Positions 18,488 to 26,592 are shown, counted from the stretch's first letter. The stretch: DNA of 64,000 nucleotides from Hydrogenophaga sp. BPS33 (GCF_009859475.1 NZ_CP044549.1:3162001-3226000); one strand, 5' to 3'. The notes: generated by a model not told the origin, from the sequence alone. Numbers and translations are program-made.

Positions 18488-19756
18488 TCAACCGAAAGCG
18501 GCCTGGGAGGCGCCAGCGTGCGCCGACTCGGCGGGGGACGGGCCGCACCAGATCGCGCGCGCCGCTTCGAGACGCGTCAGATCCGCTTCGCTCATGCCCA
18601 GGTCGTTCAGCAACACGTCGCGCGTGTCTTCGCCGATGCCCGAACCCACCTTCGTCACCTCGCCCGGCGTGCGAGACAGCTTGGGCACGACGCCGGTCAT
18701 CGTCACCTCGCCCAGCGTGGGATGCGGCATCTTCAGCAGCATCTCGCGTGCCCGGTAGTGCTGGTCTTCGAAGATGTCGGCAATGGTGTTCACGCGCGAC
18801 GTGGGCACCTCGGCTTCCATCAGGATGCGCACCGCGTCATCGGCCGTCTGCTGCGAACTCCAGGCGGTGACGAGGCCGTCGATCTCCTCCACGCGTTCAC
18901 CGCGCGCGCGCTGCGTGGCATAACGCGGGTCGGTGGCCCACTCGGGGTGCCCCATCGCGTTGGCCAGCCGTCGGAAGATGGCGTCGTTGTTGGCCGCGAT
19001 CAGCACCCAGTGGCCGTCCTGCGTGGGGTACAGGCTGTTGGGCGCGGTGTTCATCAGGCGCGAACCCTGGCGCTTGGGCACATAGCCGGTGCGGGCATAG
19101 GTGGGCACGGCTTCTTCCATTTGCGAAAACGCACTTTCGTACAAGGCCACGTCGATCATCTGGCCGATGCCACTGCGCGTGCGCTCGTACAGCGCCATGA
19201 CGGTGCCGAACGCGGCGTAGACGGCGGTGAGGTAGTCGGTGGTGGCCAGCGCGCAGCGCGCGGGCGGGCGGTCCGGGTCGCCGGTGAGGTGGCGCACGCC
19301 GGCCACGGCTTCGCAGATGGCGCCGTAGCCCGGCAGGTCGCGGTAAGGGCCGCTCTGGCCATAGCCGCTGATGCGCACCGTCACCAGGCCGGGGTTGCGC
19401 TGGCGCAGCACTTCTTCGCCCAAGCCGAGCCGGTCGAGCACGCCGGGGCGGAAGTTCTCGACCAGGATGTCGGCCTTGTCGAGGAGTTGCAGCGCGATGT
19501 CGCGTCCCTGCGGGGTCTTCAGGTCCAGCGCGATGGCGCGCTTGTTGCGGTACATCGACGAGGCATAGAGCGACACGCCGTCGATCTGGGCGCCGAAGTT
19601 GCGTCCCGGGTCGCCTTCGTGGGACTCGATCTTGATCACGTCGGCGCCGAAGTCCGCGAGCAGCCGCGCACACACGGGGCCGGCGATGGTGGAGGAGAGT
19701 TCGACGACGCGGTGGCCGGCCAGCGGGCCGCGGCGCTCAGGTGAAGGTGCGTTCAT
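18488..19756 (-). CDS. Family III (CaiB/BaiF) CoA-transferase
   Basis: 422 residues. It moves CoA between acyl-CoA and a free acid through an aspartyl-CoA intermediate. Key blocks: RVVELSSTIAGPVCARLLAD, FGADVIKIESHEGDPGRNFG, NKRAIALDLKTPQGRDIA, NFRPGVLDRLGLGEE, and the likely catalytic Asp in CALATTDYLTAVYAAFGTVM. It overlaps the FAD-protein gene by 4 bp. In this island it probably activates the incoming acid before carboxylation. The substrate is unassigned. Confidence 0.93.
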   Translation of the reverse strand: MNAPSPERRGPLAGHRVVELSSTIAGPVCARLLADFGADVIKIESHEGDPGRNFGAQIDGVSLYASSMYRNKRAIALDLKTPQGRDIALQLLDKADILVENFRPGVLDRLGLGEEVLRQRNPGLVTVRISGYGQSGPYRDLPGYGAICEAVAGVRHLTGDPDRPPARCALATTDYLTAVYAAFGTVMALYERTRSGIGQMIDVALYESAFSQMEEAVPTYARTGYVPKRQGSRLMNTAPNSLYPTQDGHWVLIAANNDAIFRRLANAMGHPEWATDPRYATQRARGERVEEIDGLVTAWSSQQTADDAVRILMEAEVPTSRVNTIADIFEDQHYRAREMLLKMPHPTLGEVTMTGVVPKLSRTPGEVTKVGSGIGEDTRDVLLNDLGMSEADLTRLEAARAIWCGPSPAESAHAGASQAAFG

Positions 19757-21210
19757 GTTGAGCCTTGGAGGACGGTGGGTTCGCTATGGGCGTGGGGCAG
19801 GGCGTGGCGGGCCACGTCCAGAATGCCGCGCACGATGTAAGGCACGGCGATGGCTTCGGCGAAGCGGCCGTTGGTGGGTGGGCCGATGGCGAACAAGCGG
19901 TCGTGCACGCGGCCATGGGCATCGAGCAGGCGCCCGCCCATGTCCACATCGATGCCCGCGCCGCCCGGCGCGTCGCGGCCCACGCCATCGGCGATCAGGG
20001 CTTGCCAGAATGGGTTTTGCGAGGCGCTGGGCCGAGGCTGCGGGCCGGTGCAGTTGATGATTGCGTCGACGTGCAGGGTCTGGCATTCGCCGCGTTCCCG
20101 CGACGCGTACGACACGTGCAGCCCATGGCCGCGCCGATGTGCGCCACGCAGACGGCCGGCCGCAAAACCCAATTGCCCGCGCTCCACACCTGCCCGCGCG
20201 ATCGCCTCGGTCTGGGGCGGGTTGCGGAAGCGGAAACTGTCGTACCAGCTCTTGACGTGGCGCTGGTACTGGCGCTGTTCCGCCGGCGACCATTGGTTCC
20301 AGAGGATCCAGGCGGCATCGCGGAATTCGTCGAACGGCACGTGCCAGCTGGACGTGGCTTCATCGACCTCGGCGATCTTGCGGCGCAGCAGGGCCACTGT
20401 TTGCCGCATCGAGAGCGCGTGCCCGGCCTCGCGCAGGAGCGGGGGGTCTTGCTCGAACACGCGTTCCCACATCGAACGCGTCGACCGGTGCGGATTCTGC
20501 GAGGCCGGGCGCAAGCCACGCCGCGACAGCGCCAGGACCGGGCCTTGGTGGCCTTTCGCGGCCAGCACCGCGAAGGTGTCGGAGGCGGTGAGGCCGGAGC
20601 CGATCAGCAGGACCGAGGCCCCGCTGCCGATCGCGTCGAACCGGTGCGTGGCCCAGGGGTTGCCGAACCAGCCCGGGTGGTCAGAGATGGCGGACAGCTC
20701 GCGCGGCGTGCCGACCGCGTTCCAGCCCAGGGCGAGAATGCAGTGATCCGCACGGATGCGCTGTCCACCGTGCAGCCCCACCTCCACGTGCGCGGCACCG
20801 GGCGACGCGCGCAGGGCTTGTTGCTGGACGTGGTCGATGGCCGAGCCACTCGGGTTGGACCGTGCGTGGCGTGCGACCTCGGCCGCCATGTAGCGGCCGA
20901 AGGCGCCGCGCCGCGCGAACACCAGGCCGCTGGCCGCCGTGGCCTGCGGGTCCAGCGCCGCCTCGCCGGTTCGCGCCATCCAGTCCGCGAAGTCGCCCGG
21001 GGCATCCGGGTAGGGCGAGTGGATGTGGGCAGGGCCGTTGAGCCGCAGGTCGGGGTCGACGGCCGCGTGGGCAATGCCCATGCCCAGCGCGGCGCTGGGC
21101 TCGACGATGCGGATGTCCAGCGGCTCCTGCGAGCGCTGGCTCAGGTGGATGGCGCACGCGGCGCCACTGAAGCCGCCGCCCACGATCACGACAACGCGTC
21201 GATCGGTCAT
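19753..21210 (-). CDS. FAD/NAD(P)-binding oxidoreductase (COG4529-like)
   Basis: 485 residues. The N-terminal dinucleotide fold is VVVIVGGGFSGAACAIHLSQ, and a second Rossmann motif is VLLIGSGLTASDTFAVLAAK. It also has LRLNGPAHIHSPYPDAPGDF, CILALGWNAVGTPREL and a late NCTGPQPRPS block, as in the FAD/NAD(P)-binding family related to Pfam NAD_binding_9. No catalytic assignment is possible. It begins 7 nt after the Bug gene and overlaps the CoA-transferase, so it is a committed member of this operon and may oxidise or hydroxylate the transported compound. Confidence 0.82.
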   Translation of the reverse strand: MTDRRVVVIVGGGFSGAACAIHLSQRSQEPLDIRIVEPSAALGMGIAHAAVDPDLRLNGPAHIHSPYPDAPGDFADWMARTGEAALDPQATAASGLVFARRGAFGRYMAAEVARHARSNPSGSAIDHVQQQALRASPGAAHVEVGLHGGQRIRADHCILALGWNAVGTPRELSAISDHPGWFGNPWATHRFDAIGSGASVLLIGSGLTASDTFAVLAAKGHQGPVLALSRRGLRPASQNPHRSTRSMWERVFEQDPPLLREAGHALSMRQTVALLRRKIAEVDEATSSWHVPFDEFRDAAWILWNQWSPAEQRQYQRHVKSWYDSFRFRNPPQTEAIARAGVERGQLGFAAGRLRGAHRRGHGLHVSYASRERGECQTLHVDAIINCTGPQPRPSASQNPFWQALIADGVGRDAPGGAGIDVDMGGRLLDAHGRVHDRLFAIGPPTNGRFAEAIAVPYIVRGILDVARHALPHAHSEPTVLQGST

Positions 21211-21217
21211 GGCGCCC

Positions 21218-22219
21218 TTACTCGAAAGAGAGCTTGGCGTCCTGCGTCAGCTTGTTCAGGCGATCGGTCTCGGTCTTGATGAAGGTCGCGAAGGACGCCG
21301 AACTGCCGCCCACGATGTCCATGCGCGTGCCCAGTTGCTGGCGCACGTCGGGCAGCGCGAGCGCGCGGTTGAGTTCGGCATTGAGCCTCTGCACGATCTC
21401 CGGGGGCGTCCCCTTGGGCGCGTGAAAGCCCACCCAGCCCGCCGTTTCCACCGTGCCCAGGCCCGCCTCGGCGGCGGTCATCACATCGGGCAACGAGGCG
21501 TTGCGCTTCGCGGCGGTCACCGCCAGCGGAACCACGCGGCCCGATTTGATCAGCGGCAGGGCCGAGGTGATCGAGTCGATGGCGACGGGAACGACGGAGG
21601 ACAGCAAGGCGGTCTGCATCGCGGCCGGACCGCTGTGGGGCACATGGACCAGGGGGATTTTCGAGTGGGCCCGCAGCGTCTCGATCGCGAAATGCGAGGG
21701 CGATCCCACGCCGTACGAACCGATGTTGAGTCCGCCCGGCGTGGACTTGGCCTGGGCCAGGAAGTCCGCCGCCGTCTTGATGCCGGAGGTCGGCAGCGTG
21801 ATGAGCACCAGGGGCGACACGCCGACCAGGCCGATCGGAATCAGATCGTTTTCGGGGGAGTACTGCAGCTTGTCCTTGAAGATCGCACGGGCCGCCGTGG
21901 TCGAGCCGGGCACCGTGGCCATGATGGTGTAGCCGTCGCCCGCCATGCGCGCAACCGTCGTGGCCGCGAGAACGCCGCTGGCGCCGGGCTTGTTCTCGAT
22001 CACCAAGGGTTGCCCCATGCTTTCGGACATCTTCGGCCCGAGCAGACGCGCGATGAAGTCGGTGGCGCTGCCCGGCGGATAGCCGACCACGACCTGGATC
22101 GGGCGGGAAGGGTAGGCCTGCGCGCCGGCCACGCCGGGCCACAGGCCCGCGCCAAGCGTGCCCATGGTGCCGAACGCACCCAGGGTGCCGAGAACCTGTC
22201 GTCTGCTGGGGAATGCCAT
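21218..22219 (-). CDS. Bug-type (TctC) periplasmic solute-binding protein
   Basis: 333 residues. The N-terminus MAFPSRRQVLGTLGAFG with VAGAQA at about residue 35 looks like a Tat or Sec signal (SRRQVLG). Mature-domain signatures are YPSRPIQVVVGYPPGSATDF, VIENKPGASGVLAATTVA, LNIGSYGVGSPSHFAIE and GWVGFHAPKGTPPEIVQRLN. Bug proteins bind small carboxylates and feed tripartite tricarboxylate transporters. No TctA/TctB membrane genes are in the window, so it would use a distant transporter or act as a sensor. It is first in its operon, behind the MarR-type promoter at 22277-22316, and carries the AGGAGACAAGACATG start. Confidence 0.91.
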   Translation of the reverse strand: MAFPSRRQVLGTLGAFGTMGTLGAGLWPGVAGAQAYPSRPIQVVVGYPPGSATDFIARLLGPKMSESMGQPLVIENKPGASGVLAATTVARMAGDGYTIMATVPGSTTAARAIFKDKLQYSPENDLIPIGLVGVSPLVLITLPTSGIKTAADFLAQAKSTPGGLNIGSYGVGSPSHFAIETLRAHSKIPLVHVPHSGPAAMQTALLSSVVPVAIDSITSALPLIKSGRVVPLAVTAAKRNASLPDVMTAAEAGLGTVETAGWVGFHAPKGTPPEIVQRLNAELNRALALPDVRQQLGTRMDIVGGSSASFATFIKTETDRLNKLTQDAKLSFE

Positions 22220-22276
22220 GTCTTGTCTCCTGTTGGATGTCGGTGGGGAAATGACGGTCCGCATGAGGGCGATGCC

Positions 22277-22305
22277 AGTATGGGGTTGCCCACCTATGTG
22301 GTCAA
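22277..22305 (-). promoter_or_regulatory. Promoter of the Bug/CoA-transferase/carboxylase operon
   Basis: On the minus strand, TTGACC (22305-22300), 17 bp, then CATACT (22282-22277). It has the same hexamers and spacing as the promoter at 23966-23994. The start of transcription would fall near 22270, about 50 nt before the Bug ATG. Confidence 0.65.
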
Positions 22306-22316
22306 CCAGGTTTACC
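22300..22316. promoter_or_regulatory. Palindromic operator, probable MarR site 1
   Basis: GGTCAACCAGGTTTACC, a near-perfect palindrome centred on A22308. Dyad symmetry extends outward (ACC..A..TGG on one side, CCA..T.GGT on the other). It covers the -35 box of the operon promoter and matches site 2 (23989-24005) at 15 of 17 positions. Confidence 0.65.
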
Positions 22317-22332
22317 ATGTGGGTAAAAAAAA

Positions 22333-23907
22333 TCAGCGCATCGGGCGCAACTTGGGTCCGAGGTTGCGCTGCGTCTTGCGGTAGGCGTCGCCCACCCAGT
22401 CGCACAGCAGGCTGCGGGTCTGGGCGGGTTCGATGATGTCCACCACGCCAAAGCGTTCGGCTGTGCGGTAGGGCGAGCCCAGCGGTGCGAAGCTGGCTTC
22501 GAGTTCGTCGCGCGTTTTCTGCGGATCGTCCGACGCCTCGATCTCGCGCTTGAAGGCCGCGGCGACGCCGCCTTCGATGGGGATCGAGCCCCAGCGCGCG
22601 GAGGGCCAGCCGAAGCGGTGCGGCAGCGCCGTGCCCGAAGGACCGACCCACGGCCCGAGCATGCTGCCGGCCAGGCCGAAGGTGCGCCGCAGCACCACGG
22701 AGATCCAGGGCACGGTGGATTGCTCGATGGCCGCCGAGGCCTTGAGCGTGGCGATCATCGTGCCTTCGCGTTCGGCGTTCGGGCCGGTCATGGTGCCCGG
22801 TTGGTCGGGCAGGTTGACGATGGGCAGGTGGAAGGTGTCGCACATGTCGACGAAGCGCTCCAGCTTGCGGGCGGCGGCGGCAGTGAGGGCGCCGCCCATG
22901 ATGGCGGGGTTGTTCGTGATCACGCCGACCGGGTAGCCGTGCAGGCGCGCCAGCGCGGTCACGGTGGAGCGGCCGTATTGCGGCGAGATCTCGAAGACGG
23001 AGTCCGTGTCGAAGATGGCCTTGAGAATGGGCAGCGGCGCGAAGGTCTTGCGCCGGTTGCGCGGAATCGCATCGTTGAGCCAGGGCTCTTCGCGATGGGG
23101 GTCGTCGGCCGTTGCGCCTCTTGAGGGCTGCTCCCATACGTTGGCGGGCATGTACGATAGGAACTTGCGCACCATCTCGAACGCGTCGTCCTGCGAGTTC
23201 GCGATGTTGTTCACCAGTCCGCTTTCGCGGTGCACGTCGGCGCCGCCCAGGGCTTCCTTGTCAATGTCGATGCCCAACGCCTGTTTGACCACAGGCGGCC
23301 CGGCGGCGAACACCTGGCTCTGGCCGCGCACCATGACGGTGAAATGCGCGGTGGCCACGCGCAATGCTCCCAGGCCGGCACAGGCCCCGACGGCCACACC
23401 GACCACCGGCACTTCGCCCAGAAGCGCCTGCGAAGGCAGGAGCGCGTAGCCCGGAATCTTTGTGTGCCCCATTTGCTGCAGCAGCTTCACGCTGCCGCCG
23501 GCCGTGTCGACGAAGCGCACCAGCGGCAGCTTGTACTCGTTGGCGTAGCGGTCTGCGTAGATCCACTTCTCGGAGACCGCCGCCTCGGACGAGCCGCCAC
23601 GGATCGAGGAGTCGTCGGCGATGACCACGGTGCGGCGGCCGTTCAGATGGGCCAGCCCCATGACGTGGTTCGACGGCGTGAACGACTCCAGCTGGCCCTG
23701 TGCGCCGTACCGGCCTTTGCCCGCCAGCATGCCCAGTTCGCGAAAGCTGCCCGGGTCGGCGATGGCGAGCAGATGTTCTCTTGCCGTGCGTTTGCCCGCG
23801 GCCCGCAGCCGGGCGACGGCTTCTTCGCCGCCGTGTGCGGCCGCGCCGGCCCGGCGCTGCGCCATCTCGTCGAGCTCGGGCTGCCATTCGGAAGAGGGGT
23901 GTGTCAT
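22333..23907 (-). CDS. Acyl-CoA carboxylase, carboxyltransferase (beta) subunit
   Basis: 524 residues containing both halves of a propionyl-CoA carboxylase-type carboxyltransferase. The N-half has KRTAREHLLAIADPGSFREL, VVIADDSSIRGGSSEAAVSE and VVGVAVGACAGLGALRVATA. The C-half has PVGVITNNPAIMGGALTAAA, LPIVNLPDQPGTMTGPNAER and FGLAGSMLGPWVGPSGTALP. It transfers CO2 from carboxybiotin to an acyl-CoA. The start at MTHPSSEW has GAGGAA 6-7 nt upstream; an upstream in-frame ATG (23961) lies inside the probable promoter spacing and is disfavoured. The substrate is unknown: the catalytic loops differ from textbook PCC/MCC. It is divergent from marR. Confidence 0.91.
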   Translation of the reverse strand: MTHPSSEWQPELDEMAQRRAGAAAHGGEEAVARLRAAGKRTAREHLLAIADPGSFRELGMLAGKGRYGAQGQLESFTPSNHVMGLAHLNGRRTVVIADDSSIRGGSSEAAVSEKWIYADRYANEYKLPLVRFVDTAGGSVKLLQQMGHTKIPGYALLPSQALLGEVPVVGVAVGACAGLGALRVATAHFTVMVRGQSQVFAAGPPVVKQALGIDIDKEALGGADVHRESGLVNNIANSQDDAFEMVRKFLSYMPANVWEQPSRGATADDPHREEPWLNDAIPRNRRKTFAPLPILKAIFDTDSVFEISPQYGRSTVTALARLHGYPVGVITNNPAIMGGALTAAAARKLERFVDMCDTFHLPIVNLPDQPGTMTGPNAEREGTMIATLKASAAIEQSTVPWISVVLRRTFGLAGSMLGPWVGPSGTALPHRFGWPSARWGSIPIEGGVAAAFKREIEASDDPQKTRDELEASFAPLGSPYRTAERFGVVDIIEPAQTRSLLCDWVGDAYRKTQRNLGPKLRPMR

Positions 23908-23965
23908 GCGTGGTTCCTCAAACGTTTCGATGGTTTTGCCTGCCGTCTCCTGCAAGCGCATCCGC

Positions 23966-23994
23966 AGTATGCAGGCATGTCCTCAATTGGTCAA
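23966..23994 (-). promoter_or_regulatory. Promoter of the carboxyltransferase gene
   Basis: On the minus strand, TTGACC (23994-23989), 17 bp, then CATACT (23971-23966). The predicted start is near 23959, about 50 nt before the ATG at 23907. It is an architectural twin of the promoter at 22277-22305. Confidence 0.65.
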
Positions 23995-24005
23995 CCATGT
24001 TTACT
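23989..24005. promoter_or_regulatory. Palindromic operator, probable MarR site 2
   Basis: GGTCAACCATGTTTACT overlaps the -35 of the carboxyltransferase promoter and lies 37 bp upstream of the marR ATG. A bound regulator could therefore control both divergent genes. It differs from site 1 at two positions, and the shared string extends to TGGTCAACCANGTTTACYAT. Confidence 0.65.
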
Positions 24006-24041
24006 ATATGCGCTCATCCACCTGCGCGCTAGACTCTGCGC

Positions 24042-24578
24042 ATGCCTTCATCCTCGCCGTCGAAAACTTCCAGAACAGCATCCTCTACCGACAAGCTGGC
24101 CGTCGTTCGGGCCAACGCCATCGGGCGCTTGCTGCTGCTGGCGCGCAAGAGTTTCATGCGCCGGGTGACGCAGGAACTGCGCGACCAGGGCAAGCCGGAA
24201 CTGCCTGCCGCCTTCCTCAGCCTCTCCCCCTACATCGACGCCGAAGGCACGCGCAACACCGATCTGGCCGAGCGCGCCGGCGTGACCAAACAAGCCATCG
24301 GAAAAATCGTCAAGGAGTACGAGCTCAACGGTCTGCTCATGCGCACCCCCGATGAAAGCGACGGACGTGCGTGGCGGGTCAGCATCACGGCCGAGGGCTT
24401 GCGGCAACTGGCGCAAACGTACCGCGTGGTGGCCCGGATCGAAAAACACTACGAAGCGCTCATCGGGCCAGACCTGTTCCCCGAGGTCCGCAGAGCCTTG
24501 CGCCTGATCGTCGACGACGCAGCAGCGCCTGGCGCGGTCGCCAAGCACCGCTCCCGGGGCGGGAAGAAAGGGCTATGA
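24042..24578 (+). CDS. MarR family transcriptional regulator
   Basis: 178 residues. A winged helix-turn-helix of the MarR type lies at about 65-125: LAERAGVTKQAIGKIVKEYE is the recognition region, and DGRAWRVSITAEGLRQL is the wing. The N-terminus is Ser/Thr-rich and the C-terminus basic. A TAGACT box ends 7 nt before the ATG with no Shine-Dalgarno, so the mRNA may be leaderless. It is divergent from the carboxyltransferase gene with a palindrome between them, and is therefore the likely regulator of the whole carboxylase island; a CoA-thioester ligand is plausible. Its 3' end overlaps the convergent kinase gene by 6 bp. Confidence 0.88.
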   Translation: MPSSSPSKTSRTASSTDKLAVVRANAIGRLLLLARKSFMRRVTQELRDQGKPELPAAFLSLSPYIDAEGTRNTDLAERAGVTKQAIGKIVKEYELNGLLMRTPDESDGRAWRVSITAEGLRQLAQTYRVVARIEKHYEALIGPDLFPEVRRALRLIVDDAAAPGAVAKHRSRGGKKGL

Positions 24579-26369
24579 ATCCTCCGCTGCCTTTTGTTTG
24601 GGCAGTGTGAAGTGGAATGCCGTGCCTTCGCCGGGGCGCGACTCCACCCAGATGTGCCCGCCATGGCGCTCCACGATCTTCTTGCAGATGGACAGGCCAA
24701 TGCCCGCACCTTCGTAGGTACTGCGCGTGTGCAGGCGCTGGAAGGCCTGGAAGATGCGGTCGAAGAACTCTGGCGCGATGCCGATGCCGTTGTCTTCCAC
24801 GGAGATCTGCCAGTGTGTTTCCAGGTCCTGGATCCGGATGCGCACCTGCGGGTCGGTCTCGCTGCGGAACTTGAGCGCGTTGCCTATCAGGTTCTGGAAT
24901 AGCTGCATCATGCCGATCGGGTCCGCTACCACCGAGGGCAGTGGCGTGCGCACGATCCGCACCTCGCTGTCGCTCACGGCCTTGGCCAGATTCGCCAGGG
25001 CGTCGTTCAACGCATCGTCGAGCGCCAGTGGCTTCATCTGGGTGGTCGCGCGGCCTGCTCGGGAGTACAGGAGCAGCGCATCGATCAGCAGGCGCATGCG
25101 TTGCGCGCCACCGAGGATGAACTCGATGAACTCGAGCCCTTCGCTGTCCAGCCGGTCCGCGTAGCGCCGTTTGATCAGTTGGGCGTAGCTGGACATCATG
25201 CGCAGCGGCTCCATCAGGTCGTGTGAGGTGACGTAGGCGAACTGCTCCAGATCCAGGTTGGAGCGCGCGAGCTCGGCCATGCGCCGCCGGATCTCTTCTT
25301 CCGCGGCCTTGCGCTGGGAGATGTCGCGCGCCACGCTGGCGATCAGCCAGCGGTCGTGCAGGTACACGGCGCGACGGGTCGACTCGATGGTGGTGATGCT
25401 GCCGTCGTCGCGCCGCAACTGGCGTTCGTTGGTGAGCGAAAGCGGGTAGTTGCGGATCAGTTCGGCGTAGACCTCCCGCAACTCCGCTTCCTCGACGTTG
25501 GCCTCTTTCATGACCCACTTCAAGCCGCGCGCGAGCAAGGTCTTGCGGTCGGTGCCGTAGAGCTTGCCGGCGCCTTCGTTGAGGTCGACGTACTCCAGAC
25601 TTTGCGGGTCGATCATGTACACGCCGTCCACCGCCTCGTTCACGGCCAGGCGCATCTGCTCGATCTGCTGCTGGGCGAACAGGCGCTCGGCCAGGTCCCG
25701 CATCGTGACCGCCACGATCCATTCTTCGCCCATCTGGAACGCGTGCTTGGTCAGTTCGACCGGACAGCGGTAGCCCTGCCTGTGGTAGCCCTGAACCTCG
25801 GAGATCAGGGGCTGCGGGTACTGCCCTATGAGCTTGCGGAAATCGCGCTCGATGGCCTCGCGGTCCAGGTACTCCCACCACGGCCCATAGGGTTGCGCGC
25901 CGATGAGCTGCTCGCGGGTGTGCCGCAGCATGCGGCAGGCCACTTCATTGGCATCCAGGATGGTCCAGGTCGCCGGGCGGATCAGCAGCATGCCGTCGGG
26001 GCAGAGATCGAGCGCGCGCACGAGACGCTCCAGGTGTTGCGAAGGGCTGGGTGGCGCGTCCACGTCGGAGGCGGGCGCAGCCATCGACACGCGGATCACC
26101 ATTTCGCCGGCGTCGTCGTCGTGCGCCAGTCGCAGTTCGGTGGAGACCGTCGAGCCATCGCAGCGCCGGGTGACCACGGAGCAGGGCGACACGGTGTGCC
26201 GCCCGATGCCCTCCCAGCCCAGATCGGACAAGGCCATGCCCACAAGGTAGACGTGGGGCATGGCGGGGGCCAGGAACTGGTGCGCCGCGCAGTTCGCAAA
26301 GGAGATTCTGCCGCCCGAGGCGCACAGCCAGATTTCCGACGATAGCTCCAGCAGATGCTTGAAATTCAT
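24573..26369 (-). CDS. PAS domain sensor histidine kinase (paralogue)
   Basis: 598 residues, soluble, with three PAS-like regions (about 5-100, 110-230 and 245-365; NEAVDGVYMIDPQSLEYVDL is typical). HisKA has H383 in YVTSHDLMEPLRM. The HATPase shows FQNLIGNALKF, VEDNGIGIAPEFF and GAGIGLSICKKIVERHGGHI. It is closely similar to the kinase at 15346-16863 over the last PAS plus kinase core, but has one more N-terminal PAS. No response regulator gene adjoins it, so it is an orphan and could share the upstream regulator. The ATG at 26369 (MNFKHLLELSSEIW) is preferred; in-frame codons continue upstream through the promoter region. Confidence 0.88.
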   Translation of the reverse strand: MNFKHLLELSSEIWLCASGGRISFANCAAHQFLAPAMPHVYLVGMALSDLGWEGIGRHTVSPCSVVTRRCDGSTVSTELRLAHDDDAGEMVIRVSMAAPASDVDAPPSPSQHLERLVRALDLCPDGMLLIRPATWTILDANEVACRMLRHTREQLIGAQPYGPWWEYLDREAIERDFRKLIGQYPQPLISEVQGYHRQGYRCPVELTKHAFQMGEEWIVAVTMRDLAERLFAQQQIEQMRLAVNEAVDGVYMIDPQSLEYVDLNEGAGKLYGTDRKTLLARGLKWVMKEANVEEAELREVYAELIRNYPLSLTNERQLRRDDGSITTIESTRRAVYLHDRWLIASVARDISQRKAAEEEIRRRMAELARSNLDLEQFAYVTSHDLMEPLRMMSSYAQLIKRRYADRLDSEGLEFIEFILGGAQRMRLLIDALLLYSRAGRATTQMKPLALDDALNDALANLAKAVSDSEVRIVRTPLPSVVADPIGMMQLFQNLIGNALKFRSETDPQVRIRIQDLETHWQISVEDNGIGIAPEFFDRIFQAFQRLHTRSTYEGAGIGLSICKKIVERHGGHIWVESRPGEGTAFHFTLPKQKAAEDS

Positions 26370-26500
26370 GAGCGCCGATGTATCGCTTTCACTGGACTGG
26401 GAATGATAGGCCCCTACCGGCATCTGTATGGCACGATGTGCGCCGCAGGCGGCCATTGGGACCGGTGTGTGGATGGAGACAAGCCGGTGACACCTGCCTC

Positions 26501-26528
26501 TTGCGGCGCTGCACAAACTTTCTAGAAT
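26501..26528 (+). promoter_or_regulatory. Sigma-70-type promoter of fadB
   Basis: TTGCGG (26501-26506), 16 bp, TAGAAT (26523-26528). The predicted start lies near 26535, inside the adjacent palindrome, leaving a leader of about 58 nt. Confidence 0.65.
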
Positions 26529-26529
26529 C

Positions 26530-26541
26530 GAACGGTCGTTC
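26530..26541. promoter_or_regulatory. GAACG-GT-CGTTC palindrome, probable TetR-type operator
   Basis: GAACGGTCGTTC has perfect 5-bp arms and sits directly after the fadB -10 box, where a bound repressor would block initiation. Palindromes of this form are typical of TetR-family fatty-acid regulators (FadR/PsrA type). No such regulator is encoded in the window. Confidence 0.6.
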
Positions 26542-26555
26542 TTTTCATGACCATG

Positions 26556-26574
26556 CGGCGGTCCTTGACCGCCG
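26556..26574 (+). other. Hairpin in the fadB leader
   Basis: CGGCGGTC and GACCGCCG pair as an 8-bp stem with a 3-nt CTT loop, 18 nt before the fadB ATG and just before its CAGGAG ribosome site. It may modulate translation. Confidence 0.4.
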
Positions 26575-26592
26575 ACACACCCAGGAGATTCC

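Noticed and set aside
24042..24578. Conventional -35/-10 promoter for marR upstream of the operator
   Set aside because: No pair with 16-18 bp spacing fits. The TAGACT box close to the ATG is the only candidate.
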